Origin: Pyrus communis
Lineage: Eukaryota > Streptophyta > Magnoliopsida > Rosales > Rosaceae
Length of the DNA: 64,000 nucleotides
Assembly: GCF_963583255.1 (NCBI RefSeq)
Contig: NC_084805.1
Location: 2,248,560-2,312,559, forward strand
Reading direction: 5' to 3'
Part shown: piece by piece, positions 1 to 10,898 of the stretch
How the letters are laid out: the number at the start of each line of letters is the position of its first letter
How positions within the stretch are numbered: the stretch's first letter is position 1
The notes under the pieces: generated by a model
Seen by the model: only the letters and a program-made list of their open reading frames with translations
Databases searched by the model: none
What the model was told of the DNA's origin: nothing
Position numbers and translations under genes: made by a program

Positions 1-121
1 AAAAGATGAGTGATTTCTATCTTCACTATTTGCTTTCTCTATTTATATTTATTATTTATTATTTGACACGTGTATTCAACTAACAAATTAAATTATATAA
101 TTAATCCATTAAATTCATAAA

Positions 122-383
122 TTTTGCAGTCATATTTGGAATAAGAATGTAATTGTGTCAATTCAAGTGTATCTAAGAATATATTTTATATTCCTTTTAG
201 TAGTCTAATTCCTATTAGAGTTGTAATCCTAAAAGGGTAAAGATTTTACCTATCTTACTACTATAAATAAAGACACAATGGGGGTGATACAACACACACC
301 TCACAATTAAATCTTTCTCTCACTACCGCCAGCCTCCCTCTCTTTATTCCCTTATAATAGCTTAGTTAAATAGGCCTACAACA
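122..383 (+). repeat. 5' LTR of the copia element
   Basis: It aligns with 6755-7025 along its length, with scattered substitutions and a shorter CT microsatellite. It ends CTACAACA. A TATA-like ACTATAAATAAAG near 260-272 is the likely promoter. The first bases TTTTGCAGTC match TGTTGTTGTC of the 3' copy. Confidence 0.92.
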
Positions 384-440
384 CATTATCAGCATGTTCT
401 TGCCAAAAGCTGAGGTATTGACGGTTCGTAAGAGGATGAT

Positions 441-631
441 ATCTTCTATAAAATTCAAAGGCTCTTATTTATTTTCTGCCAATCAGGTACGCTTAAAATA
501 AAGGAAGATATTTGAAACGTCCACGAAGCATGAAAATCTTCTATAAAATTCAAGGGCTCTTATTTGTTTTCAACCAATTAGGTACGCTTAAAATAAAGGA
601 AGATATTTGAAACATCCACGAAGCATGAAAA
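441..631 (+). repeat. Two-copy tandem repeat, unit 95 bp, in the retrotransposon leader
   Basis: The stretch starting ATCTTCTATAAAATTCAA at 441 repeats at 536 with few changes and ends near CATGAAAA. It lies between the 5' LTR and gag and has no coding role that I can see. Confidence 0.85.
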
Positions 632-668
632 CATTCCCCATGATGCGTGAACCCCTTTATTCATTTCG

Positions 669-698
669 ATATATATATATATATATTGTATATGTTTC

Positions 699-738
<40 letters not shown>
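669..738. repeat. AT then GT microsatellites
   Basis: An (AT)n run covers about 669-686 and a (TG)n run about 702-738, inside the retrotransposon leader. Confidence 0.95.
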
Positions 739-740
<2 letters not shown>

Positions 741-743
741 CAT

Positions 744-1790
744 GCACTACGCAATTATATTGCTATGTGGAATTGTGAGTCAAAGCATATAAATAAATTA
801 GAAGCAGGTTAAGGTTTTTCACACCCTAGAAAAGTTGAAGAAGAAAAAAATTGGGAAACATGCAGCATGGCCTCCACACCACCACCGTGGTGCCGCCGAG
901 CACGCCACCAGGATAATGTCATTTCAACGTCATGACTATAGCAACAACCCTTTGGACTTTGCTACAACTACATAGACACACCAGGCATTTGGCCTGGTTG
1001 ACTTACACTAGCTTGAAGCCAGCCTCTCTTCACAGAAAGCCTGCAACCTTTCTTGGCTTTGTCCTGCGCCTTAGGCCTGCTTGAAGTAAGCCCATCTGCT
1101 TGTTGGGCTTTGACCTCGCCTAGGCCTGCTTGCCCACAGCTTTTGCTGCTAAGCTCGGCTTGTCCCAACCCAAAACTAGCTTTAGCTGGGTTTCCTGGAC
1201 TAACCCAAGGCCAGCTTTCGCTTAGCCTGCACTTGTGTCCAATTTTCGGCCCAATGCCAGCAGCCTTGGCTGCTGGGCTCACCCAAACCACTCAGCCCGA
1301 GGCCTACAATCCTCCCTGATGCCCAATAAGCCTGCAACCAAATCTGCAGGGCTCCACTTTAGCATTATTTTGCTTCCACGATCGACTCCATTTGGTCCCG
1401 ATCTCTTGAATTAATTAAAGTGACATGCAGTCCATTAATATGATAATTAATCCAAAATTATTGACCAGAAGATCATTTTTGGACATTAACGATTCAATAA
1501 TTTATTTTTATACTTTGAACCATTGGCATCCTTTCGTAGTCTCGAATCTCTCACACTTGAGTTCCTGAAGCAACTCAAATCCACTACACTTAAATTAGCA
1601 TATTGCATTCTATATTCTTACAGGAACCTCTCCTTTATGAACTAATTGTCTATAAAACTAAATTGAATCTGTAGTTTCATATTTAGTGCCTTTGAAACCC
1701 GAACTTTTCATTCAAAACTTACCACATGAAACCTAAAGCTTTCATGCATAAATTAAACCAATACATGTCTATAGAACCTAAATGTTCTAC
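744..1790 (+). other. Non-coding leader of the copia element, with GC-rich repetitive block
   Basis: Between the microsatellites and gag there is no credible gene. At 1000-1330 the sequence becomes rich in GCCTGC, GGCCTGC and GGCTTG words, open on both strands. Open frames here come from base composition, not from a recognisable protein. The rest is AT-rich. Confidence 0.55.
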
Positions 1791-1799
1791 GATGTATGT

Positions 1800-2790
1800 C
1801 TATGAATTACCATATGAATAACCATGTTTCAATTGTACCCTCCGTTTTAGGGACATGTCGACCTTGAACAAGCTCGATTTCACCGCTCTAGAAGAAACTA
1901 CTTGAAGTGGGTTCAAGATGTGAAGCTCCATCTCATTGCAAAGGGAATTAAAGCCACTATCGAGGCACATACCGACGACAAACCTGCCGACGAAGCTTAG
2001 AAAGCTACTGCAATGATCTTTATTTAAAAACACATCTATGATGCTTTGTAAACCGAGTACCTTGCTGAAGTGGACCCACGCACCATCTGGTCTGCTCTGG
2101 CCAACCGTTTCGATCACTAGAAAGACGTCTACTTGCCTAAAGTAAGACACGACTGGCAGTATCTTCGCTTCCAAGACTTTAATTCCGTGAATGAATACAA
2201 CTCTGAAGTTTGTAGAATTCGATCACTACTGAAGTTCTGTAAAGTGAAACTAACCGAATCAGATATCCTGGAAAATACCTATTCGACCTTCCATGCCACT
2301 AATATTGTCCTGCAACAATAATATAGGGCACAGAAGTTCACCAAATTTTCGAATTTATTTCTGTTTTACTTCTCGCTGAAAAGTAAAATCAGTTTTTGAT
2401 GAAGAATCATCAAGCTCGACCGACTGGCTCGAATGCGCGCCTGAAGCGCATACGACTAATTCTAACAACCACAAATGACGGCAAGCCCTAAGTTCAACAG
2501 AATCAAGGCCCACCCAATGGAGGAAATTTGACCCATAAGCGCCAACCATTTGCCCCTAAGGCCCCAAACTTCAAGAACAAAGGAAAAGATATCGTTCAAT
2601 CAACTTCCACTGAAATTGACATGTGTTAACGCTATGGATCAAGGGATCATTATTCATGCGTATGCCGAGCTACCCCCGAGGCTATTGTCAAGTATCATTC
2701 CCGTCGTGAGTCTAACTTTGCACATGTGGATCATCTGGAAGATGCTACAACATCCATGGAGATATTAGATTTTCAGGAGGCATCAACTTA
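1800..2790 (+). pseudogene. gag remnant (capsid and zinc knuckle) of the copia element
   Basis: Conceptual translation in shifting frames gives gag-like pieces: NYLKWVQDVKLHLIAKG near 1890, RHDWQYLRFQDFNSVNEYNS near 2145, then STFHATNIVLQQQYR near 2290. Near 2620 a CYRYGSRDHYSCVCRA piece is a degenerate CCHC zinc knuckle: its second Cys is Tyr and its His is one step out of place. At least one in-frame stop and several frame changes break it. Gag would have packaged the element RNA; this copy cannot make a full-length product. Confidence 0.8.
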
Positions 2791-2930
2791 TATGGATGAA
2801 TAAATTTTAGACATGTTTTAGGGTGTTTTACACCTAATGGCCGAACCCATTAGGAGTGGCCGGACCCCTTATTTTTTAGGTTTATGGTTTAATTCTGGAC
2901 AATTTTTCTAAGCATACAGAAAGGCTCGTA

Positions 2931-4130
2931 TCATGTTGTCCAATAGTACCATCTTAACCATTAAACAGGCCATCTATCCTCCACATTCTGAAAGAACATT
3001 GATGAGTTTTAGAGATATTCGAAATAATCAATATCATATTGAAACCACTGAAGATAATGATTCTGAATATCTTTGTATCACTTCATACAAATGTGGCCAG
3101 AAGCGTATTCACGAGAAGTTGAAACATCTGTTGAGTGGGTTGTACATCAAAACCATTTACGGCATAGAAGCCACCAAGTGGCCGGCCCTATGCCTAAGCT
3201 TCAGAACACTTTGCTGCTTTGGCATGACCATATGGGACATCTCGGACATGATATGATGTGCGATATCTTCAAATCATCATATGGGCATCATTTACATCCC
3301 TACGTTGGATTCCCGCCATGGAAAGCGAGTTCTTTGGGGAAGTTTAATACTCAACCCTCGATTACAAAGATTATTCACAACCCTCCTAAGTTTCTTCAGA
3401 TGATTCAATGGGATATTTGTGGACTTATCCAACTAACATATGGACCATATAGATACTTTATGGTGTTAGTTGATACATCGACACGATGATCACATGTTTG
3501 CCTGTTGTCCACATGTAACGTTGCATTTGCAAAACTTCTAGCATAAATTATTAAGTTAAGGGCTCACCACCCTAATTATCCGATCAAGTTGATTCGACTG
3601 GATAACGCTGAAGATTTTACGTCACAGACTTTTGATGATTAATGCATACCAGTAGAGATTAAAATGGAACATCATGTACCCCATGTTCACACCCAAAACA
3701 GCCTGGCATAAGCTTTCATAAAGTTTCTTCAATTGATAGCTTGAACTTTGGCTATGCGAACCAAACTGCCGGTATCTACCTAGGGCTATGCAATATTGCA
3801 CACAACTATATTGGTCCGCCTGATGCCCACCACTACCCAACCTTATTCATTGCTACAGTTGGTTACTGGATATAAGCCTGACGTCTCGCATTTACATGTG
3901 TTTGGGTACGCAATTAATGTGCCAATAGCGTCGTCACTACGTACCAAAATGGGTTTTCAGAGAAAAATGGGAATCTATGTTGGTTATGATTCACCATCAA
4001 TTGTTCGCTATTTAGAACCCCTGACAGGAGATCTCTTTACCGTACATTTCGTGGATTGTCATTTTGATGAGATAGTTTTTCGGTCATTAGGGAGAGATAA
4101 TCATGCAAACGTTCTTGGATAACGCTGTGA
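2931..4130 (+). pseudogene. Pre-integrase and integrase remnant of the copia element
   Basis: Pieces read in two frames: a pre-integrase segment (LMSFRDIRNNQYHIETTEDN near 3000; LLWHDHMGHLGHDMM near 3220 with the H-x3-H pattern), then integrase core parts (QWDICGLIQLTYGPYRYFMV near 3405, IKLIRLDNAEDF near 3585) and the C-terminal part (YKPDVSHLHVFGYAINVPI and MGIYVGYDSPSIVRYLEPL, 3870-4020). The integrase would cut and join DNA ends. A stop near 3487, another near 3640 and frameshifts break the frame. Confidence 0.85.
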
Positions 4131-4859
4131 AGTGTCGTCGTATGCTCCCACTATGTCTCATTTAGATCCCCGTACTACCTAGTCTAAAACTGAGGAACGA
4201 CGAATTATACATCTTTAGAACATTGCTCAGAGCATGCTAGATGCTTTTAATGATCTAGCAAAGGTGACAAGATCACATATACCCGCTGTAAACACACATG
4301 CAAGGATAGATGTACCCTGCATACGTCACAATCCCGCCTAGGAAGGCCATGCCGCACCTTCGACACGACCCAATACATTGGCAGCTAGCCAATCATCTGC
4401 TCTGACCTTGAAGCTTGGCAAACCCCCTGGTTTAAAGGATTCACAACCCTGGAAGAGAAAATCGGCACCAACTAGTGACCCTTTGTTTGAATCGGACCAT
4501 CGTTCACTCATCTGTTTCAACGCATGAGGTTATTCTAGATTACAGTGATATCTTAGATGAGACAAACCGACCTCCCGAGAATCGCAAGATTTCAATCCAT
4601 TACGCAATATTGGATAAGGTTTGAAATCGAAATGAGATGATCGTCGATGATGCATTTGTGTACATAATAGTTGCTGACATCATGCTTAGCGATGACATTG
4701 AACCACGTTCTGTTGATGAATGCCGACGTAGAACGGAGTGGCTACAAGTAGGTTTTCATGATGAATGCAAAACATAAAGTGTTTGGACCTATAGTTCCTA
4801 CACCACCACATGTGAAGCCCGTTGGCTACAAGTGGGTTTTCGTGATGAAGCATAATAAG

Positions 4860-5720
4860 AAGAATGAAATAATGTGATACAAAGCACACCTCGTAGCGTA
4901 AGGCTTCTCTCAGTACCCTGGAATTGATTATGAGGAGATGTATTCCCATGTAATGGACGTTATAACGTTCCACTACCTATTCAGTTTGGTAGTTTATAAA
5001 AAACTGAATATGCAGCTTGTGGACATAGTAATTGCATATCTCTATGAAGATCTAGATATGGAAATCTACATGAAAGTTCCAGAAAGACTTCCATTGACTG
5101 GTTCAAATAGTTCTAGACCACGGAACACTCTCTTTATTAGATTGAGGAAATCACTCTACGGATTAAATGGCAGATGTGGTATAACAGCCTGAGTGAATAT
5201 TTGACAAGTCAGGGTTATGTTAACAACGAATTATGCCCATATGTGTTCATAAAGAAGTCATATTTCAGATTTGCGATCGCTGCAGTTTATGTCAACGACA
5301 TGAACCTCATCAGAACTTCCATAGAGCTTAAGGAAATTGCCGCGCACTTGAAATCGGAATTTGAGATGAAAGATCTTGGGAAAACTCGATATTGCCTCGA
5401 CCTGGAGATTGAACATTGTTTAGATGGAATCTTAGTACATCAATCAAACTACACCCAAAAGGTGTTGCGACATTTTAATGAGGATAAAGCGAAGCCTTCG
5501 AGTACTCCTATGGTCGTTCGGACTCTAGATGCTAAACGAGATCCCTTCTGTCCAAAGGAAGATGAGGAAAAGATTTTGGAACCCAAAGTTCCATACCTAA
5601 GTGCAATTGGGGCTTTATTGTACTTGGCTCAATGCACTAGACCTGACATCTCCTTCGTTGTTAATCTTTTGGCTAGATATAGCAACGCGCCTAACGCAGG
5701 CACTGGAATGGTGTTAAGGA
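4860..5720 (+). pseudogene. Reverse transcriptase remnant with mutated catalytic box
   Basis: Start of the domain: YPGIDYEEMYSHVMD near 4918, then NMQLVDIVIAYLYEDLDMEI, then RLRKSLYGL near 5140. A small deletion shifts the frame after SLYGL, and the domain resumes at MWYNSLSEYLTSQGYVNNEL (5174). The catalytic box, normally YVDD, reads YVND at 5288-5299, so the first of the two metal-binding aspartates is Asn. Following blocks (MKDLGKTRYCLDLEIEH, SYLSAIGALLYLA-like) are the connection region. Family assignment is firm; enzymatic loss is inferred from the frameshift and the D-to-N change. Confidence 0.92.
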
Positions 5721-6327
5721 CATTTTCCGATACCTTAAGGGTACGACGAATTTGGGCTTGTTCTATACTCGTGAATCTTCGAGAGTTGCCACCCTCCTTA
5801 GTTCTCGGATTGATTCCCACCTTGTTAGTTACATGGATACTAGATATATACCTAACCCACATAGGGCACATTCTCAAACGGGCTATGTCTTTACCGTTTG
5901 AGACACTGCTATATCTTAGAGGTCTACCAAGCAAACGCTAGTTGTGACTTCTTCAAACCATGTTGAGATTCTCGCCCTGCATGAAGCATCGCGTGAGTGC
6001 TTTTGGTTGAGAGCAGTTATGGAACATATTCAAAGCACTACTTGTCTTACTTTTGTCATTGACCTTCCTAAGACGATCTTTAAAGATAATGCAGCGTGTA
6101 TTGAGCAGTTAAAGAAAGGATACATCAAGGGAGACAACACCAAGCACATAGCGTCAAAGTTCTTTTATTCTCACCAGCAACAACAGCATCAGAACATTGA
6201 AGTCAAGCAAATCTATTCTCAGGACAACCTGGCCGATCTCTTCACCAAGTCATTGCCCAAGTCTACTTTTCATAAGCTTGTCCAAGGAATCGGTATAGGT
6301 AAATTATCTAAATTGAATTCCTTGTAG
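5721..6327 (+). pseudogene. RNase H remnant of the copia element
   Basis: After a frame break the segment at 5944-6327 reads SSNHVEILALHEASRECFWL, then IFKDNAACIEQLKKGYIKGD and DNLADLFTKSLPKSTFHKLV, which are the conserved end of copia polyproteins (RNase H with the E, D and HI blocks and the LADLFTK tail). The stop at 6325-6327 is probably the original end of pol. Confidence 0.9.
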
Positions 6328-6754
6328 TTCTCTTATTTGGAAATTATGTCTAACTCAGGGGGAGTATCCAGAAGTATACTCACCTGATCTTAATGTACTT
6401 TTTTCGTACGATTAGGAGCATTTTTCCCACTGGGTTTTTTCTACCTAATGAGGTTTTAACAAGGTACCTATTCTGGGATGATTATACTCCGTTGAGTTCA
6501 CTGTTGTCGTCCTGTTTGACGTTTGTTTTAGACATTATACATACTTCTCACTTTTCTCCTTAGTCTATGGGCTTTCCTCATGCCTTGGGTTTTACCATAG
6601 CAAGGTTTTGTGAGTTTTACTACCAATGCATACTTTCTTTATATTTGAGACTCGCATTCACCCGTTGTGCCGCCAACTTCATCAACTGTTTTACCTTATC
6701 TGATGAAGATCTGATGCGATGTTTTGTTTGAATATTTACGTACTCAAGGGGGAG
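6328..6754 (+). other. 3' non-coding part of the copia element with polypurine tract
   Basis: There is no gene. A polypurine tract lies just before the 3' LTR (6744-6754), and a second purine tract CAGGGGGAG lies near 6357, shortly after the pol stop. Confidence 0.75.
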
Positions 6755-7025
6755 TGTTGTTGTCATATTTGGAATATGAATGTGATTGTGTAAATCCTGG
6801 TGTGTCTAAGGATATATTTTATATTCCTTTTAGTAGTCTAATTCCTATTAGAGTTATAATTCTAAAGGGGTTAGGATTTTACCTATCCTACTACTATAAA
6901 TAAAGGCACAATGGGGGTGATACAACACACTCCTCACAATTAAATCTCTCTCTTCTCTCTCTCACTACCGCCGGCCTCCCTCTCTCTATTTTCTTAGAAT
7001 AACTCAGTTAAATAGGCCTACAACA
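6755..7025 (+). repeat. 3' LTR of the copia element
   Basis: It starts TGTTGTTGTC and ends CTACAACA. It is closely related to 122-383 but has an expanded CTCTCT tract near 6945-6962. The TATA-like CTATAAATAAAG is conserved near 6892. Confidence 0.93.
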
Positions 7026-7030
7026 ATAAA

Positions 7031-7405
7031 TTCTAATTTTCCACCTTACAAACATGAATTTGTAGATTCATCTTATTAACATGTGAAACTAGCATTCATC
7101 TTATTAACATGTGTCATTTGATGAGTGAGAAAGGTAAATAGGAAGGAAAAATGGAAGAGATAGCTACCATTCATCTTATTAACATGTGAGACCACGGAAA
7201 CCTTTTAATTAAGGCTTTATACTCAATTTTATAAGAATTGGATTTTTTCAGTAATATATTTTTAATTTAGTATGTCTAAATGGTATTGATGAGAAACCTT
7301 AATAAGAAATCAAAATCTATCATTAGTAATCCTGCAACTTCATGATATTATTATTATTGGGATAGTTTATTTGGATGATTTACTATACGAATATAGGCAG
7401 TACAG
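7031..7405. other. AT-rich intergenic stretch, no gene seen
   Basis: A short phrase, ATTCATCTTATTAACATGTG, recurs at about 7092 and 7169. Otherwise nothing is recognisable. It is the 3' flank of the minus-strand inhibitor gene. Confidence 0.5.
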
Positions 7406-7939
7406 TCAGGCAAGTTGGTCGGTGATAACATATCCAATACTACTGTATAATTTGACAACATGGTTTCTAGTAGATATTTTAGATACTTCCACCCCTTCAG
7501 AACTCAAGGCAGTTTCACAGTAACCTGCAGCATCGCCTGCAATTTTGACATCATAGTTGGCCGTCAAAGGATCCTCATCTATCTCTTTTTTGGCGCTATT
7601 GAATGAACCAACCACACCGCCGTAAAAATAAGAACACAGCTTAATTGGCTTCCTGGGATCACTCTTGAGTAAATTGTTCATGAAGTTTTGGCTATCTTTT
7701 GCATTCGCTATAGCTAACTCAAGAGCTACTATAGCAAGCTCCTTGTAATTCGATGCTGAACTAGATCGAGGATCGGAGTCGAAAGCTTTTAGGCATTCAG
7801 AGTTACTGATGGTCTTTTTGCAAACAGTTTCAACCAGATGAATTGATGCATTCATAGGTGAAGGTGAAGAGAGAAACAAGAACGAAGAGGTAAAAAAGAA
7901 TGGTAACACATAGTGAATTGGGGACTCCATTTGATGCAT
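7406..7939 (-). CDS. Invertase/pectin methylesterase inhibitor-family protein
   Basis: Intronless, 177 residues. The family binds and inhibits plant invertases or pectin methylesterases in the apoplast, cell wall or vacuole; which target applies here cannot be read from sequence. A hydrophobic N-terminal segment (residues about 9-27) looks like a secretion signal. Four cysteines at 40, 49, 102 and 141 match the family pattern of two disulfides: the first pair in the N-terminal hairpin (ETVCKKTISNSECLKAF), the second joining the four-helix bundle. The length is normal for the family. The start may be Met1 or Met4; both precede the signal. A TATA-like box lies 40 bp upstream. A second family member lies 38 kb away on the other strand. 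Family assignment is sure, substrate unknown. Confidence 0.9.
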   Translation of the reverse strand: MHQMESPIHYVLPFFFTSSFLFLSSPSPMNASIHLVETVCKKTISNSECLKAFDSDPRSSSASNYKELAIVALELAIANAKDSQNFMNNLLKSDPRKPIKLCSYFYGGVVGSFNSAKKEIDEDPLTANYDVKIAGDAAGYCETALSSEGVEVSKISTRNHVVKLYSSIGYVITDQLA

Positions 7940-7978
7940 TTAGTGAATATCTTGGCGGATATGATTGTGCTCTTTCCT

Positions 7979-7986
7979 CTATATAG
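7979..7986 (-). promoter_or_regulatory. TATA box of the inhibitor gene
   Basis: On the minus strand the sequence reads CTATATAGAGG, about 40 bp before the first ATG, a short but usable distance for a plant TATA box. Confidence 0.55.
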
Positions 7987-8842
7987 TGGTGAGTAGTAAT
8001 GGGATACTACTAAATTCATTGAATACTCACGTACAAAGAATTCAGATTTACAAAACTAATAAATAAATTTAGAAATACTTAAAATTCATAACAACGTATA
8101 TAATGTCTTCTAAAAAGAGTGAATTTGGAACATATTTCTTATGGTCAGAACCCTGAACTTAAAAAGGGTGTTTAGTGCTTTTGTTCGAAACACGTCGAAA
8201 GTTAGCAAGTGTATTTAGAAGGCACTTTTATGACTCAAAAATACTAATTTTTAGAGAAACTAATAAAAAAAGGATTCAATACTTTAATTTTTAACCAAAA
8301 GCATTCAAATAAATTTACTTAATAGTTAGAACAAAACAAATGACACATTCCACACGTCACATGTTACATGCCACACACACCGACACGCGAGCCTCTTTCA
8401 CGTGGTCTGTAAATTTTGTCTCTTTCTCTCTCTTTCGATTAGCATTGTCAGTTATTTTTTCTGTTTTCCCCTACAAATTCTTTCCCTTTTTTCTCTTTCA
8501 CATCTCTCTCTCACCTGTTTCACATAAGCTCTCTCTCTCTTTTTTCTCTCCCTCTCTTCTTTTTATTTATAAGAAAATAAAACACTAGATAGAGTGACCG
8601 CTATCATAACCCAATTCCAATACAATCGAACAAGAAAGCTTTTCTTGTCACAAAAGCAAGGTCCTACCCAAATATGGAAGTTATCAAAACTAAAACTAGT
8701 ACTAGTAATTGTATTAGCCAAAAAGTTAGTCTGCCTATAAACATGGTTCAATGAAATGGCTTCAAACGTGGTCGCCAACCACTTGATATCTTGAATTTTG
8801 TTCCTTAGACGCCAAGGGGTGAAGCATAATTAGTTACTAATT

Positions 8843-9085
8843 TTCAACAAATATTTAGAATTATTGAATATTTTTTAGTAAATATTTTAAGAATAGTGAT
8901 TGTTGGCTAAAGATCGCTCTTTGTTTTAAAAATATTGATTTTTTCTCAACAAATATTTTAAAAATAGTGATTCTTTTTCAATAAATATTTTTAAATTCAT
9001 TTTTTTCAATAAATATTCTAAAATAGTGACTATTTCTCAATTAATATTTTAAAAATATTGATTTTTTTAATTAGTATTTTTTTTT
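8843..9085. repeat. Degenerate AT-rich tandem repeat
   Basis: About five loosely conserved copies of a 35-45 bp unit containing CAATAAATATTTTAAAAATAG follow one another. Confidence 0.65.
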
Positions 9086-9212
9086 TTAATATTGATTTTT
9101 TATATAGTAAATAAATAATCCATAGAATGAAGATAAAAAAACAACCAAGAAATAAAAACTAAGCAAGGTATTGTTTATGTATTTAGCATGTAAATGAAGG
9201 GAGAGCGACACG

Positions 9213-9342
9213 AGAGAGATAGTGGGAACAAGTGAGTGGAGAGAAGATAGAGATAGTGGAGTCGGGTGAGAGGAGAAAGAGAGATAGTGGGAACGGGTGA
9301 GTGGAGAGAAGATTGAGAGAGTGGAGTCGGGTGACGCGTGTG
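9213..9342. repeat. Two-copy purine-rich tandem repeat, unit 65 bp
   Basis: GAGAGATAGTGGGAAC followed by GTGAGTGGAGAGAAGAT and GTGGAGTCGGGTGA occurs at 9214 and again at 9279. It is strongly purine-biased on the plus strand. Confidence 0.8.
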
Positions 9343-10837
9343 GACTGCGTGCGTCAGCTTTCATGGGATTGGCCCACGTGTTATGAGCGCATATGTTTTC
9401 TGGGCTTTTTTAAATTTTTATTTGTTTTTTGTCCTATTTGTTAAATAATGATTTTTTAGTGTTTTTGGTTAAGAATAATTTTGCAGAAGCCTTTCCAGCT
9501 AAAGCTCTTTCTTTTGCTTCATTTGTACTCGTCGGAACTCATAAGCAATTTTTTGTTGTCGAAAATCGTTTTTCCTTTTTACCCTTTTTTATTTATTGAA
9601 AAAGGGCATTGCAAATTCATATCATGAAGAACTCGACCTCAAAAGGATTCTTACAAATTAGATCTAAAAATATGATAATAAAGCATCACTAATCGCAAAG
9701 CAATGAGTAGAATTCAAGCACTTGTTGAAATCCGAGCTCATCAGGAGCCACAAAATTACACAAATCAATAAAACTGTTAAACATCGTATTACACAGACAT
9801 CATGTGAGAACAAAAATCTCAAACCATATTAGGACATTGAGTATGATGCCCATGGGTCTAATTGCATAACCTAACCATGCCACGATCTCATAACACTATA
9901 TGAAATAGATCCAACAAATCAAACAGTTCCACCTCCACAAATATCCAAAAGAGATGTAGAACACCAAAACGAAAATTAAAATGAAGCAACTCTCTATATA
10001 GAGAGAAATCAAACTAGCAAACTCTCCTAAAGAGAGAAAAAATTCAAACTGCAAAATCATTTCTGAAAATTATTAAACAAGTACAAAATAAAAGGATAAA
10101 ACCATGTCATCGCTCCACATCCTCCGGACATCGGAGTGCCATAGCACCACATCGGCTAAATATATAGTGCCGTACATGCTAAACCTGATCCCGACATCTT
10201 CCATGGCTTCCAACTTGAATCACATATCGAAGGTTTTAACTAGATCCAAAATCTTGTGTTTACTATGTGCGTGGGCAAAAACAAATGGCTACAATATTTC
10301 ACAGCGACAATTCTACGCTAAAACAAAGTAAACGGAAAGGGAAAGGGGGAAGAGATCAACAAAAATTGTTGCCGACCCCAAAAAACCAAAGGCAGAGACC
10401 GACGGCAGAGAAATTTTCATTGATTTTTGCTATAGACATCTATGGCTTTTACTCTGGGAATACAAAGCGTTTTTCACACTTTAGCATGCCGAAAATATCC
10501 CATTGGTAGTCTCAACACAACACACTTAGGACTTGAAAAATGCTCGTCTCCATGGAGTTGCGCCTTCATCTGTCAAACGATGCAAACAGTGCGCTAAATA
10601 GAGTTAACAGCCACACAATTCATAATATTAACAACGCAAGATTTTCGATTCTGTAAAATGGAGCACCTTCAAAAACTTTTACAACTTATTATGCAAGGAA
10701 ACTTCAATTAAAATAGGACTTGATATGGTTTGACATGTTAAAGAATTAAATGACATTCCGCAACCTTAGTATTCGGGTGAGATTTTTCGATTCCGTAAGT
10801 TCGAGCACTTTCTTTTTCAGGGACGTTTTGATATAAA

Positions 10838-10898
10838 CGTCTCGTTTTTAAATGGCATACACTAAACATCTCGTTTTTAAATGGCATAGACTAAACAT
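10838..10898. repeat. Two-copy tandem repeat, unit 30 bp
   Basis: TCTCGTTTTTAAATGGCATA then GACTAAAC or CACTAAAC repeats at a 30-bp period. Confidence 0.8.

Larger units (their letters stand above)
117..7030 (+). mobile_element. Ty1/copia LTR retrotransposon, decayed, with 5-bp target duplication
   Basis: Two long terminal repeats (122-383 and 6755-7025) flank about 6.4 kb holding, in order, gag, zinc-knuckle, integrase, reverse transcriptase and RNase H remnants; integrase before reverse transcriptase is the copia order. The 5-bp direct repeat ATAAA lies outside both LTRs (117-121 and 7026-7030). A purine tract CAAGGGGGAG ends at 6754 just before the 3' LTR, and TTATCAGCA just after the 5' LTR resembles part of a tRNA-derived primer binding site. 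The frames are broken by stops and frameshifts, so it cannot move on its own. The 5' LTR starts TT instead of the expected TG, a point change. Confidence 0.93.

Noticed and set aside
968..1319. Overlapping open frames of about 90-107 residues on both strands
   Set aside because: They lie in a GC-rich repeat block of the retrotransposon leader, are open on both strands through composition, and show no protein family motif.
8340..8588. 82-residue plus-strand open frame
   Set aside because: It is a pyrimidine-rich, Ser/Phe/Leu-only stretch typical of CT microsatellites, not a protein.
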